From DASQFI01 sp035633215 (GTDB taxonomy: Bacteria; Acidobacteriota; Vicinamibacteria; Vicinamibacterales; SCN-69-37): 64,000 nt of DNA. The notes under the pieces are model-generated. The model ran no database searches and had not been told where the DNA came from. It saw nothing but the letters and a program-made list of their open reading frames with translations. A program made the position numbers and the translations under genes. Shown in pieces: positions 52,157 to 60,988 of this stretch. Numbering within the stretch: position 1 is the first letter of the stretch; every line of letters begins with the position of its first letter. The stretch spans positions 192,437 through 256,436 of the forward strand of contig DASQFI010000022.1 in NCBI GenBank assembly GCA_035633215.1, in the 5' to 3' direction.

Positions 52157-52802
52157 GACGTGACAGCACGGTGGTCGTCATCAGGGTGACAACGGAAATC
52201 ACGAGCAGCGTCGCCGCCATGACGCCGGCGCTGCGATCGTCAAAGGCCTGCATGCGGTCGTAAATCGCGACGCTCAGCGTCCGCGTTTCTCCAGGGAGGT
52301 TGCCGCCCACCATCAGGACGACGCCAAACTCGCCGAGCGTGTGCGCAAAGGTGAGGATCGCGGCGGTCAGGATACCCGGCCACGCGAGCGGCACTTCGAT
52401 CCGGAGGAAACGTTGCCACGGCGACAGTCCGCAACACGACGCGGCATCGAGGACATCGGCAGGAATCGCTTCGAAGCCACGCTGGATCGGCTGAACGACG
52501 AACGGGATGTTCGCAATGGCCGACGCCACGAGCAGTCCGGCAAACGAAAACGGCAACGACTGGCCGGCGACCGACTGAAACGCCTGACCGAGCGGCGAGC
52601 GCGCCCCGAACGTGACGAGGAGATAGAACCCCAGGACCGTCGGCGGCAGCACGAGCGGCACGGTGACGAGCGCTTCGACCAGCGCCTTGCCCGGGAAATC
52701 GCGGCGAGCCAGCCAGCGCCCGAACCAGACTCCCAAGGGCAGCAGGATCGCGATCGTGCCGGCGCCCAGCCAGAGCGACACGCGGAGGGCCGTCCAGTCC
52801 AT
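52134..52802 (-). CDS. modB: Molybdate ABC transporter permease
   Basis: 222 residues, five membrane helices. EAA loop IPADVLDAASCCGLSPWQRF and HTLGEFGVVLMVGGNLPGET are ModB signatures. Starts 6 bases after modA ends; the 3' end overlaps modC. Together with modA and modC it imports molybdate for molybdopterin enzymes. Confidence 0.92.
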   Translation of the reverse strand: MDWTALRVSLWLGAGTIAILLPLGVWFGRWLARRDFPGKALVEALVTVPLVLPPTVLGFYLLVTFGARSPLGQAFQSVAGQSLPFSFAGLLVASAIANIPFVVQPIQRGFEAIPADVLDAASCCGLSPWQRFLRIEVPLAWPGILTAAILTFAHTLGEFGVVLMVGGNLPGETRTLSVAIYDRMQAFDDRSAGVMAATLLVISVVTLMTTTVLSRRVGLRRV

Positions 52803-52808
52803 CGGCGG

Positions 52809-53609
52809 CTATTGTGGGACGGCGAAGCCGTGCTTACGAAGAATCGCGCGCGCCGCGGCCGACTGGACGTACTCGTAGAACTGCGTCGCGACGGCCCCGG
52901 CCTTCTTGAGGAGCACCATCCGCTGGCGCAGCGGCGGGTGATCGGACTCGGGAATCACTACGTAAGTGCCGCGTTCGCCAAAGGCGGGCGCGAGGACAAG
53001 CGAATAGGCGATCAGCCCGCCGACGGCATTCCCGGTCGTGGCGAACTGCGTCGCCTGCGCGATGGTGTCGCCCATCACGAGCTGCGGCCGAAGCGCGTCC
53101 CACAACCCGCGCTTTCGCAGCACGGCTTCGGCCGCCCGGCCATACGGAGCCACGTCGGGGTTGGCAATCGCGAATCGGGTGACGCCACCTTTCTTCATGA
53201 GCTGCGTCAACCCGTCGAGCCGCTCGTCAACGGTCAGCGGCGAACCCGTCGGCGCGAACAGCACGAGACGGCCGACAGCGTAGACGACGCCGGCATCACG
53301 CGTCAGCCCCGCGCCGCTGAGTCGATTGGGAAATTCCTCGTCGGCCGCGAGAAACATCTCGAACGGGGCGCCGTCCTGGATCTGCCGTGTGAGCGTGCCG
53401 GAGGCGCCGAACACGATCTCGACTGTCGCCCCTCGCTCGCGCGCGAACTGCTCCGCGATTTCGTTGAGGGCGAAGTTCAGATTGGCGGCCGCGGCGATGG
53501 TCGGGCCACGCTGCGCGAGGAGCGTCGACGGCATTCCGCTCAGCACGAGAACAGCGGACAGCCACCGCACAAGGCTCGCGAGACGCCGACAAAGGAGGTT
53601 CGTGGTCAC
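52809..53609 (-). CDS. modA: Molybdate-binding periplasmic protein
   Basis: 266 residues from a GTG at 53609. Signal peptide (RWLSAVLVLSGMPSTLLAQ). Binding-protein features: AAAANLNFALNEIAEQFA, VEIVFGASGTLTRQIQDGAP, FEMFLAADEEFP, and AIANPDVAPYGRAAEAVL. A well-formed -35/-10 promoter places the start point close to the GTG, so translation is probably near-leaderless. Confidence 0.9.
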   Translation of the reverse strand: MTTNLLCRRLASLVRWLSAVLVLSGMPSTLLAQRGPTIAAAANLNFALNEIAEQFARERGATVEIVFGASGTLTRQIQDGAPFEMFLAADEEFPNRLSGAGLTRDAGVVYAVGRLVLFAPTGSPLTVDERLDGLTQLMKKGGVTRFAIANPDVAPYGRAAEAVLRKRGLWDALRPQLVMGDTIAQATQFATTGNAVGGLIAYSLVLAPAFGERGTYVVIPESDHPPLRQRMVLLKKAGAVATQFYEYVQSAAARAILRKHGFAVPQ

Positions 53610-53616
53610 CTACTCG

Positions 53617-53645
53617 TTTGTACAGTACGTGCCTGATCAGGTCAA
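53617..53645 (-). promoter_or_regulatory. modABC promoter
   Basis: Minus-strand TTGACC (53645-53640), 17-base spacer, TACAAA (53622-53617), 7 bases to the modA GTG. The spacer contains CCTGATCAGG-like symmetry around 53632-53641. No obvious ModE box. Divergent from the GT-C gene, whose start is 109 bases away. Confidence 0.55.
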
Positions 53646-53718
53646 TTTGATACGATTTTATGAGTCATATTGAGCCGAATAATGTCGGCGTGATTCACCG
53701 CTAAGATCCCCCGAACGC

Positions 53719-56166
53719 ATGCGTGGACGACTCGCCTGGTCTCTCGTCGCCGTCGCGATGCTCACCGGCCTCTACGCATTCCTGACGTGGCAGCTGAAGG
53801 CCGATGTCGGGCTGACTCAGACCTTTTTTCAAGGCACAGGCGAAGATCGCAAGCCGCTGGTCGAGCGTCGAACCCCGGCCGTCGATCTCACGGTCCTCGA
53901 TGAGGCCCCCACGCTGCCTCGGCGCGCGTTCACGATCCGCTGGACCGGCGTCTGGCGCATTCCGCGGACCGACTACTACGCGATCGATCTGACTGGCCGC
54001 GGACGGGTCACGCTCACCGTCGATCGACAGATCCTCCAGCAGCACACGCCGGCCCACCCCGCCCATCCGCGTGCAGTCATGCTCGCTGGCGGGTTTCACG
54101 ACCTCGAGATCGAATACGAGCACGTCGATGGCGACCCGTCGCTCACCGCGCGGTGGGGCTTCGTGGGCCGTCCGCTCCGGTCCTTTGATCGAGAGGGGCT
54201 GTTCGTCTCGTCGCCACAGTATCCCTGGCTGCGCACGGCTCTGACCGGTGCGCGGACGGGGCTTCGATACCTGGGCATCATCGGTCTGGTTGTCGCGGCC
54301 TGGATTGTGCTGCTCCGGCTGGTCCGACCAATCCAGGCGCTCCTCGCGCGCCGGCTGCGGCGGCCCAGTCTTCTGACGCGAGGCGACGTCGTCGCCGCCG
54401 CGCTTGCCGCGGGCATCGTGATGTACGGCGCGCTGCTGCGGTTCGACGCACTGACGCTCACGTACGGCCCGGTGGACCGGCCGGGCTGGTTGCAAGCGGT
54501 GCAGCAGACGCGCGGAACGACCAGTCTGCTCCGGCCAGACGCCGTCACCTGGTCCCGAGTTGCCGAGCGGTATATCAGCGAGCCGGCCACGCACCTCGAG
54601 TTCGCACGTGGGATGCGGTCCTTCTACGCGGCTCACCATCGAGAGCCCTTGTTCCCCGCCGTGACAAAGGGCGTCCTGTGGCTCTTGAACCAGCAGGACG
54701 TCGCCGTCAGCGTCGCGTCGGCGTTGTTCTCGGTCCTGGCCATCTTCGCGACATTCCTGCTTGGCGCGTACGCCTTCTCGTACGCCGTCGGCCTCGGCGC
54801 GGCCCTCGCTCTGGCGATCGAGTACGACGCGATCACGTGGGGCATCGGCGGCTGGCGTGAAGACGCATTCACCTGCGCGGTGGTGCTGTTCGCGTACACG
54901 CTCGTGCGGTTCGCGCGGGTGCCTGACACCCCGCGCGCCATCGCGATGGGCGTGGTCGCGGGCGTCGCATGCCTGATCAACGTGATGTCGCTCGCGTTCG
55001 TGCTCCCTGGTCTCGCCGCCGGGCTCGTCGCCGCGAGCGGACCGTTGCGACACCGGCTCGTGGACGTGGCCACCGCGTTCATCGTCGCGGCGCTCATCGC
55101 CGGACCGTTCGTCTTCACGTGCTGGTGGGCGTACGGCGATCCGTTACGGCCGATCAACGTGCGCGCCGACCTCTACCACGCCAGTGAAGGACCCCTCGGC
55201 CCGGGCAGAACGGCTGCCGGGCACGTGGTGAACGCCGCCCTGAACCGCCCGATGCGAACCATGGACGCGCTGGCCGTCGGCATGACGTCGGGCCCGTTCC
55301 AGATCAAGTGGCACGGCTTCAATCCCTGGTCACCCGCGATCGCGCGCTGGCTGTCATGGGCGGCGATCGCGGGCGTCGTGCTCTTTCTCGGGTCGGTGGC
55401 CGGGCGTGTGCTGCTCGTCGTGATGGCGTCGTCGCTGGTGCCGCTGGCGTTGATGGCCAGACCGGCGCTCGAGTGGCGGCTCACGGAGCACGCGTATCCG
55501 TTCTTTCTGATCGCCGCCTGTTTCGCGATCGGCTGCGCCGCACGACTGGCGACATCCGAGGGCATGCCACAGGTCATTCTTCTGAGACCTGCCCGCCGGT
55601 CGCTCCTGGCGTGGGGACTCGTCGCAATCACACTGGTGATCGGAGTCTGGACAGTGCGACGCAGTCTGCCCGTGTGGACGTCGCGCGAGACGCTCAGCGC
55701 CGGAGAACCGATCACGGTGATGGCGGGCGCCCGCGATGCGTGGTTTTTCGAGAGCGGGTGGTCGCGTCCGCTGACGGAAGGGAACGTCACCGCTCGCATC
55801 TCGCGCGGCCAGCACTCCACCGTGCGCCTGACCCTGCCCAGGGTCGGCGACTACGATCTGACGCTTCGGATCGATCCGTTCCCCCACCCGATCGCCGGGG
55901 TCACGACCGACCCGACGGCGGTCCGCGTGTTCGTGAATGATCACCTCGTGTCGCGGTTGGATCTCCGCTTCGACCCGGAGCGCGTCGGCACCTACGACGT
56001 GCACGTGCCGAGCGCCGCCATCAAAGCCGGTGTGAACCGCCTGACGTTCGTCGCAGAGGCCAAGCGAGCGGCGCCGCGGCTCGACGAACCCGTCGAAGAA
56101 ACACCCGGCGAAGCCGCGCATCTCCGGCTGTGGTACGTGCGAATCCGCGAACGCGCGTCGAAGTAG
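53719..56166 (+). CDS. GT-C-type membrane glycosyltransferase with PA14-like N-domain
   Basis: 815 residues. One membrane helix (~6-24), an extracytoplasmic PA14-like domain (~60-160: FTIRWTGVWRIPRTDYYAID, VDRQILQQ, HDLEIEYEHVDGDPSLTARW), then at least ten membrane helices of the PMT/ArnT-like GT-C class with HHREPLFPAVTKG in the first large loop. A C-terminal beta-sandwich (~690-800: STVRLTLPRVGDYDLTLRID) follows. Likely transfers a polyprenyl-linked sugar to a surface substrate. The paired carbohydrate-binding modules are unusual. Confidence 0.72.
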   Translation: MRGRLAWSLVAVAMLTGLYAFLTWQLKADVGLTQTFFQGTGEDRKPLVERRTPAVDLTVLDEAPTLPRRAFTIRWTGVWRIPRTDYYAIDLTGRGRVTLTVDRQILQQHTPAHPAHPRAVMLAGGFHDLEIEYEHVDGDPSLTARWGFVGRPLRSFDREGLFVSSPQYPWLRTALTGARTGLRYLGIIGLVVAAWIVLLRLVRPIQALLARRLRRPSLLTRGDVVAAALAAGIVMYGALLRFDALTLTYGPVDRPGWLQAVQQTRGTTSLLRPDAVTWSRVAERYISEPATHLEFARGMRSFYAAHHREPLFPAVTKGVLWLLNQQDVAVSVASALFSVLAIFATFLLGAYAFSYAVGLGAALALAIEYDAITWGIGGWREDAFTCAVVLFAYTLVRFARVPDTPRAIAMGVVAGVACLINVMSLAFVLPGLAAGLVAASGPLRHRLVDVATAFIVAALIAGPFVFTCWWAYGDPLRPINVRADLYHASEGPLGPGRTAAGHVVNAALNRPMRTMDALAVGMTSGPFQIKWHGFNPWSPAIARWLSWAAIAGVVLFLGSVAGRVLLVVMASSLVPLALMARPALEWRLTEHAYPFFLIAACFAIGCAARLATSEGMPQVILLRPARRSLLAWGLVAITLVIGVWTVRRSLPVWTSRETLSAGEPITVMAGARDAWFFESGWSRPLTEGNVTARISRGQHSTVRLTLPRVGDYDLTLRIDPFPHPIAGVTTDPTAVRVFVNDHLVSRLDLRFDPERVGTYDVHVPSAAIKAGVNRLTFVAEAKRAAPRLDEPVEETPGEAAHLRLWYVRIRERASK

Positions 56167-56173
56167 GCATACC

Positions 56174-56401
56174 ATGACCACCGACAATCGTCTCGTCGCC
56201 GCGCTCGCCCTGCTCGCCGCGGTGGTGTTGCTGTACGAAGGCCGCAGCGTGCTCATTCCGATCGTCCTGAGCGTGCTGGTGAGCTACGCGCTCGATCCGG
56301 TCGCTCCTGGCTGGAGCGCAAGTCGGTGCCTCGTCTGGCCGGAACCACCAGCCGCGGCCTCTCTGGTTCCGGGAGGGAACTTCCTGGCCCAGAGTGGGTA
56401 A
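56174..56401 (+). pseudogene. AI-2E-family transporter remnant
   Basis: The first ~44 codons match the N-terminus of AI-2E/PerM-family exporters (LVAALALLAAVVLLYEGRSV, LIPIVLSVLVSYALDPV). Right after DPV the frame breaks: SWLERKSVPRLAGTT, the expected continuation, is found in another frame, implying a one-base loss. The remaining ~300 residues are absent and the next gene begins ~60 bases on. A frameshift plus large 3' deletion. Confidence 0.7.
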
Positions 56402-56459
56402 CGGGCTGCCCGGGCGACCGTCCAGAGGTATCCTAGAACCCTCCATCCGGAGGCGGTCC

Positions 56460-56714
56460 GTGCCCATCTTTGACTTCGAGTGTCGATCTTGCGGGTCCGA
56501 GTTCGAGGCGCTCGTCCTGCACAACACGACGGCCGAGTGCCCGACCTGCCACGGCCGGGATCTGGAGCGGCGGTTCTCGAGTTTCGCCGTCAGTTCCTCC
56601 GAGAAGACGCAAGCGGCGGCGACCAAGGCCCGGACGAAGGCGGCAACCACCGCGCGGCGCGACAATGCGGCCATGGAGCGAGAAATTGAGGAACATCGGA
56701 ACGAAGACCACTGA
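56460..56714 (+). CDS. FmdB-family zinc-ribbon protein
   Basis: 84 residues from a GTG preceded by GGAGG 7 bases upstream. Zinc ribbon IFDFECRSCGSEFEAL (Cys8, Cys11) and CPTCHG (Cys27, Cys30), then a charged Ala/Lys/Arg tail. FmdB-type proteins are putative regulators; role unproven. Confidence 0.8.
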   Translation: MPIFDFECRSCGSEFEALVLHNTTAECPTCHGRDLERRFSSFAVSSSEKTQAAATKARTKAATTARRDNAAMEREIEEHRNEDH

Positions 56715-56735
56715 TTCCCGCCCGCCGTTCGCGCC

Positions 56736-58100
56736 ATGCAGGACCTGACGACCGGATCGATCACCGGCCATCTCTTCAAGACCATGAGTTTCATGCTCGT
56801 GGGGATGGTGTTTCAGACGTTGTACGTCCTCGTCGATCTGTACTGGGTCTCCCATCTCGGCACGGAAGCCGTCGCGGCCGTTGGACTCAGTACGAACCTG
56901 ATGTTCATCGTGCTGGCCATCACCCAGATGCTGGGCGTCGGCACGACGACCCTGGTGTCGCACGCGGTTGGGCGAAAGGATCGCGAGCAGGCGCTTCTCG
57001 TCTTCAATCAGGCGCAGGTGCTCTCGGTCGTCATCGGCACGCTTTTCTTCTGCGTCGCGATGATCCTGCGTCCCGCATACGCGCGGAACCTGAGCGCGGA
57101 TCCCGCGACGTCGAAGCTGACCGCCGACTACCTCGGTTGGTTCATTCCTGCCATGGCGTTCCAATTCGGCATGGTCGCCATGGGCTCGGCGCTGCGCGGC
57201 ACGGGACAGTTCAAACCGAGCATGGTCATCCAGACGACCACGGTCGTGCTCAACATCATCCTCGCGCCGTTCCTCATTTTCGGCTGGGGCACGGGCGTGC
57301 CGCTGGGCGTGGCTGGCGCCGCGCTCGCGACGTTCATCGCGATTGTCGTCGGCACCGTCGCCCTGGCGTTCTACTTCAGGCCGGCGACGGCGTACTTGAG
57401 GTTCATGCCGGCCGACTGGAAACCGTCGCTGCCGCTCTGGGGGCGGATGCTCAAGATTGGTCTGCCGGCCGGAACGGAATTCGCGCTCATGGCCGCGTAC
57501 CTGATGCTCATCTACGCGATCAGCCGGCCGTTCGGCGCGGCGGCACAGGCGGGATTCGGCATCGGCCTGCGCATCGTGCAGGCGTTGTTCCTGCCCATCG
57601 TCGCCCTGGGATTCGCCGTCGGGCCCGTCGCCGGCCAGAACTTCGGCGCGCGGCAGGGCGCGCGGGTCCGCGACACGTTCCGATCGGCGGTGGCCATGGC
57701 GACGTCGGCGATGGTCGCCGCCGCGTTGCTGTTGCAGATCGCTCCGGAAGCGACCGTGCGATTCTTCTCGACGGACCGGCAGGTGATCGCCACCGGCGCG
57801 GATTACCTCCGGATCATCTCGTGGAACTTCATCGCGTCGGGCATCATCTTCGTGAGCTCGAGCATGTTCCAGGCGATGGGCAACACGCTGCCGTCGCTCG
57901 TCACGTCGTTCACGCGCCTGGTGATCGTCGCGATTCCGCTGCTGCTGCTTTCGCGTCTCCCCGGCTTCGAGCTGCGATGGGTGTGGTATCTCTCGGTGAT
58001 CTCGGTGCTGATTCAGATGTGCCTGAACCTGATGCTTCTCAGGCGTGAGTTCCGGCTGCGGCTCAACTTCGAACCGGCGGCACAGCCGGCCGGTACGTAG
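56736..58100 (+). CDS. MATE-family efflux transporter
   Basis: 454 residues, 12 membrane helices in two similar halves. MATE hallmarks: DLYWVSHLGTEAVAAVGLST, GVGTTTLVSHAVGRKDREQA and, in the second half, ALGFAVGPVAGQNFGARQG. Expected to export drugs or metabolites by Na+ or H+ antiport. Starts 21 bases after fmdB-like gene. Confidence 0.88.
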   Translation: MQDLTTGSITGHLFKTMSFMLVGMVFQTLYVLVDLYWVSHLGTEAVAAVGLSTNLMFIVLAITQMLGVGTTTLVSHAVGRKDREQALLVFNQAQVLSVVIGTLFFCVAMILRPAYARNLSADPATSKLTADYLGWFIPAMAFQFGMVAMGSALRGTGQFKPSMVIQTTTVVLNIILAPFLIFGWGTGVPLGVAGAALATFIAIVVGTVALAFYFRPATAYLRFMPADWKPSLPLWGRMLKIGLPAGTEFALMAAYLMLIYAISRPFGAAAQAGFGIGLRIVQALFLPIVALGFAVGPVAGQNFGARQGARVRDTFRSAVAMATSAMVAAALLLQIAPEATVRFFSTDRQVIATGADYLRIISWNFIASGIIFVSSSMFQAMGNTLPSLVTSFTRLVIVAIPLLLLSRLPGFELRWVWYLSVISVLIQMCLNLMLLRREFRLRLNFEPAAQPAGT

Positions 58101-58185
58101 GGCCGATTGAACTCCAAATCCGCCAGCCCGTCGAGACTCTGGAATCCGCCAACGGTTGGCGGATTTGGAAACCAATCCGCCCTAC
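58097..58185. repeat. Foldback element G
   Basis: GTAGGG (58097-58102) pairs with CCCTAC (58180-58185), GATTG (58105-58109) with CAATC, and CCAAATCCGCCA (58114-58125) with TGGCGGATTTGG (58157-58168). A second hairpin TCCGCCAAC/GTTGGCGGA (58145-58163) competes with the third pairing, so two folds are possible. The GTAGGG border also appears in the REP-like unit at 18639. Sits between MATE and ferritin-like genes. Confidence 0.7.
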
Positions 58186-58235
58186 AGACCTGAAGACGGC
58201 ACGAATCCTGCTATGAAAAACCCTGGAGCAGAGCT

Positions 58236-58691
58236 ATGGCGAAAAAGACCGGTAAGCGGAAGCAGCTCGCGGACAAGCTCAATGAAGACCTGGCGCGTGA
58301 ATACCAGGCGATCATCGCGTATGTCGTGTACTCCCAGGTGCTCAAGGGCGCCGAGTACATGAGCATCGCCGACGAGCTCGAGGTGCATGCGGCGCAGGAG
58401 CTGCAGCATGCCCTGACGATCGCGAAGCACATCGACTATCTCGGCGGCATGCCGACGGCGACGCCCAAGCCGGTCAAGCTCTCCGACGACGCTCGTGTCA
58501 TGCTGCGCGCCGACCTCGAGAACGAGAACGAGACCATCCGGAATTACCGCGTGCGGGTGCGGGAATGTGAGGCACTTGGCGAGTACGCAATCGCCGAGGA
58601 CATCCGGGAAATCCTGCGGGCGGAACAGGAACACCAGATCGATCTCGCGACGGCGCTTGGCGAGTCAGTCCCGGACGTGTCGGACACATGA
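58236..58691 (+). CDS. Ferritin-like/bacterioferritin-type protein
   Basis: 151 residues. Four-helix ferritin bundle: KLNEDLAREYQAIIAYVVYS, ELEVHAAQELQHALTIAKHI with E-x-x-H pairs, then REILRAEQEHQIDL. Basic N-terminus MAKKTGKRKQ. GGAGCAG upstream. Probably iron storage or oxidative protection. Its last codons and stop merge into the left arm of element H. Confidence 0.82.
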   Translation: MAKKTGKRKQLADKLNEDLAREYQAIIAYVVYSQVLKGAEYMSIADELEVHAAQELQHALTIAKHIDYLGGMPTATPKPVKLSDDARVMLRADLENENETIRNYRVRVRECEALGEYAIAEDIREILRAEQEHQIDLATALGESVPDVSDT

Positions 58692-58771
58692 AACATGAAG
58701 GACATGAAGATGTGAAGGACATGAAGAAAAGCTCTTCTTCATGATCTTCACGCCTTCATGTCCTTCATGTC
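58687..58771. repeat. Foldback element H (CATGAAGG-type arms)
   Basis: Left arm of ACATGAAGGACATGAAG repeats (58687-58727) faces the inverse TTCATGTCCTTCATG (58735-58770). It begins in the ferritin stop codon and ends one base before the LanC-like stop. Fills the whole convergent gap. Confidence 0.8.
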
Positions 58772-60112
58772 TCAGAACGGCGAGTCCGGAAACTTCACGA
58801 ACACGTCACGGCCGCGATCGACGCCATCGAGGCGCAGGAGCCATGCCCCGATGCCGGCCGCGCCCTGCATCCAGCCCGTCTGGGCCGCGACGTTCGTCGG
58901 CTGGACGCGATGCTCGGCGTGGATCCATCGCGTGCCGCGATCGTCCCGCGCGGCGCGGGCGAGGATCTGATCGGTGGTCCGCCGGGCGAACGCGAGCGCG
59001 CTGGCATCGCGCGTCACCTGGTAGTACGACAAGAAGAAATCCGCGACGCTGGCCGACCCGCAGCACTGCCCCACGTTGTTCCAGAACCCGGGTGTCTCGC
59101 GCTCGGGAATGCCGCTTTGGCGAATGCCGTTGGCCGATCGCGTCAGCCACGTCCGCCACTCGCGATCGCCGGTCGTAATCGCCAGTTGATGAAACAGCCG
59201 GCCGGTGCCGGCCGGACCGTGGCACCAGCCGAGGTAGAACAGATCGAGTCCCTCGGTCTCGGGCTCGTGATGGAATACGAGACACACATCGCCGTCGGTC
59301 TTCGCCGTCTTCACGAGGTAGCGCGCGCCGGAGAGCGCGGCCTCGAGGAACCTGCGATCGCCCGTCGCGCGATGGAGAACGGCGAGAAAATACGCGACGC
59401 CCGCCGTGCCGTGCGAGAAGTTCGGATAGAGACGCGTCGGGGTCGCAGGCGTCATCGCCCATTTCGTCCCGCCATCAGCCGCGATCTGCTGCGACACGAG
59501 ACGGCGGCCGGCGGCGGCCGCGAGATCGCGAGCGTCGGCGCGGCCCAGGTCCCGACTGGCCGCGAGCAGCGCCAGCCCCACGCCGGCGGTGCCCGAGATG
59601 ATGTCGCTCACAGGCGACCATTCGACCGCGTCGCCGACCGGCCTGGCGAGCTGCTTGAGGCGATCGACCACCCGGTTCGCGCCATCGCGGTACCGCGTGT
59701 CCTGGGTCGCTTTCCAGGTTTCCGTCAGCGTGAACCCCAGACCGGCGAGACCGGTGTAGAGCCCGGCCTGCTGTTCGGAATCGATCTGCGTGAGCAGCCA
59801 ATCCGCACCGCTGCGCGCGGTCGCGAGATCCCGCGGATCGCCCGTGGCGTGATGGAGCTCGAGAAAGAACAGGACGACGCCCGCGGAACCTGAGTACAGA
59901 TTGGCGATCGGCTTGGCCGCTGGTCCGGGCGTTCCCGCCCAGGCGAGCGCCGTGCCCTGCGGCTCTGCGACGTCGCGCAGCCATTTCGCGACGTTCCGTG
60001 CGTCAGCGAGGAGTGGACGCGACTGACTCTGAGCGGGCGCGTTCGCGGGGGTCTGACTGGCTGGCGTGCTCACCAGCCAATACATGAAGGCAGTGAAGGT
60101 GATGAAGAACAT
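58772..60112 (-). CDS. Exported LanC-like cyclase-fold protein
   Basis: 446 residues. N-terminal hydrophobic segment FFITFTAFMYWLVSTPA acts as a signal or anchor. Seven-barrel LanC repeats with GLYTGLAGLGFTL, SGTAGVGLALLA, SHGTAGVAYFLAVLH and zinc ligands Cys297 (GWCHGPAGTG) and Cys350-Cys351 (QCCGSASVADFFLSYY). The CCG motif replaces the usual CHG, as in ProcM-type LanMs. No precursor peptide or dehydratase is nearby, so it is probably not a lantibiotic synthetase; other LanC-like proteins bind thiols. The start codon lies inside element I; an ATG at 60085 is an alternative. Confidence 0.82.
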   Translation of the reverse strand: MFFITFTAFMYWLVSTPASQTPANAPAQSQSRPLLADARNVAKWLRDVAEPQGTALAWAGTPGPAAKPIANLYSGSAGVVLFFLELHHATGDPRDLATARSGADWLLTQIDSEQQAGLYTGLAGLGFTLTETWKATQDTRYRDGANRVVDRLKQLARPVGDAVEWSPVSDIISGTAGVGLALLAASRDLGRADARDLAAAAGRRLVSQQIAADGGTKWAMTPATPTRLYPNFSHGTAGVAYFLAVLHRATGDRRFLEAALSGARYLVKTAKTDGDVCLVFHHEPETEGLDLFYLGWCHGPAGTGRLFHQLAITTGDREWRTWLTRSANGIRQSGIPERETPGFWNNVGQCCGSASVADFFLSYYQVTRDASALAFARRTTDQILARAARDDRGTRWIHAEHRVQPTNVAAQTGWMQGAAGIGAWLLRLDGVDRGRDVFVKFPDSPF

Positions 60113-60246
60113 GAAGGTGAAGGTTAGATGGAGGGCGTGAAGGGGAGCGAACGCCAGCCCTCACGACCCGTCGTGAAGGCTAGGTCACCGAAGCAGGACT
60201 TGCAAGCCCTCCTTCATGGTCTTCACCCCTTCACTTCCTTCATGTA
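60081..60246. repeat. Foldback element I (CATGAAGG-type arms)
   Basis: Left arm TACATGAAGGCAGTGAAGG... (60081-60144) faces right arm CCCTCCTTCATGG...CCTTCATGTA (60207-60246). The outermost ten bases pair perfectly. The left arm encodes the first ten or so residues of the LanC-like gene. Same family as element H at that gene's other end. Confidence 0.8.
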
Positions 60247-60330
60247 TCCAGCAGGAGGCGGGTGTCGCCCTCCCCTCCCGGAAGGCGCCATCCGCGCTCC
60301 TGCCGCTTCAGCCCTGACGATCGCTCCGCG

Positions 60331-60651
60331 TCAGACGACCGGGGCGTCGATCGAGGAGGTCCTGGCGTCCGATGGACGTGCATTCTGAAGAGCCTCCCGG
60401 CCCGCCTCGAATGCCCTGCGGCTTCTCGCCGCGACATCGGTGACGACATGTGACGCCTCGTCGTACATCTCCCCGGCCTTACGCCGGAGGCGCTGGGCCG
60501 AATCCGTCATCTCGTGTCGAAGTTCGGCGCCGGCCTTGGGCGCCAGGAGCAATCCCGCCACTGCGCCGAGCGCGGCGCCGCAAATCAAGCCGTACATGAA
60601 CAAGCGACCGCTGTCGCGTTCGGCAAAACCGGCGTCCGAATAGGTCTCCAT
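60331..60651 (-). CDS. YtxH-domain membrane-associated protein
   Basis: 106 residues. Membrane helix LFMYGLICGAALGAVAGLLLAP followed by KAGAELRHEMTDSAQRLRRK and a charged coiled region: the YtxH pattern. Small general-stress-type protein; precise role unknown. A stretch of 337 bases (60652-60988) upstream holds only the next gene's promoter. Confidence 0.8.
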   Translation of the reverse strand: METYSDAGFAERDSGRLFMYGLICGAALGAVAGLLLAPKAGAELRHEMTDSAQRLRRKAGEMYDEASHVVTDVAARSRRAFEAGREALQNARPSDARTSSIDAPVV

Positions 60652-60952
60652 CGTTCCCTCACTTTCGCACTCGCGGGCGCGAGCGTTCGGGGTGCCGCTT
60701 CGCTTAAAGCATGGCGCATGCCAGTACCGGCCGGCACGATCTGGCGAGAATCAGCGCGGCGGCGAGCCGGTGCGCGCAGGGACCGGTTACTTCTACACGG
60801 ACGCGAGAGCTTCTTACACAGAACTTGCGAGGTCGGCACCTGGTTGGCCGGACGGTCCGGCGCCAGGCGCGCGAGAGGTGACTGGGCATGGACCTACCGA
60901 CATCGAAGTACGCGTCGTCAGTCGTGCTCCGGCGAATGTGCACCGGCCTGAT

Positions 60953-60981
60953 TTGACAAATTATTTTTTCAATTGTAGGAT
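60953..60981 (+). promoter_or_regulatory. Promoter and likely operator of the ArsR-like regulator
   Basis: Perfect TTGACA (60953-60958), 17-base spacer, TAGGAT (60976-60981), then 7 bases to the ATG. The AT-rich spacer carries an ACAAATT...AATTGT dyad, a plausible autoregulatory site for the downstream DNA-binding protein. Confidence 0.6.
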
Positions 60982-60988
60982 TCGCACC

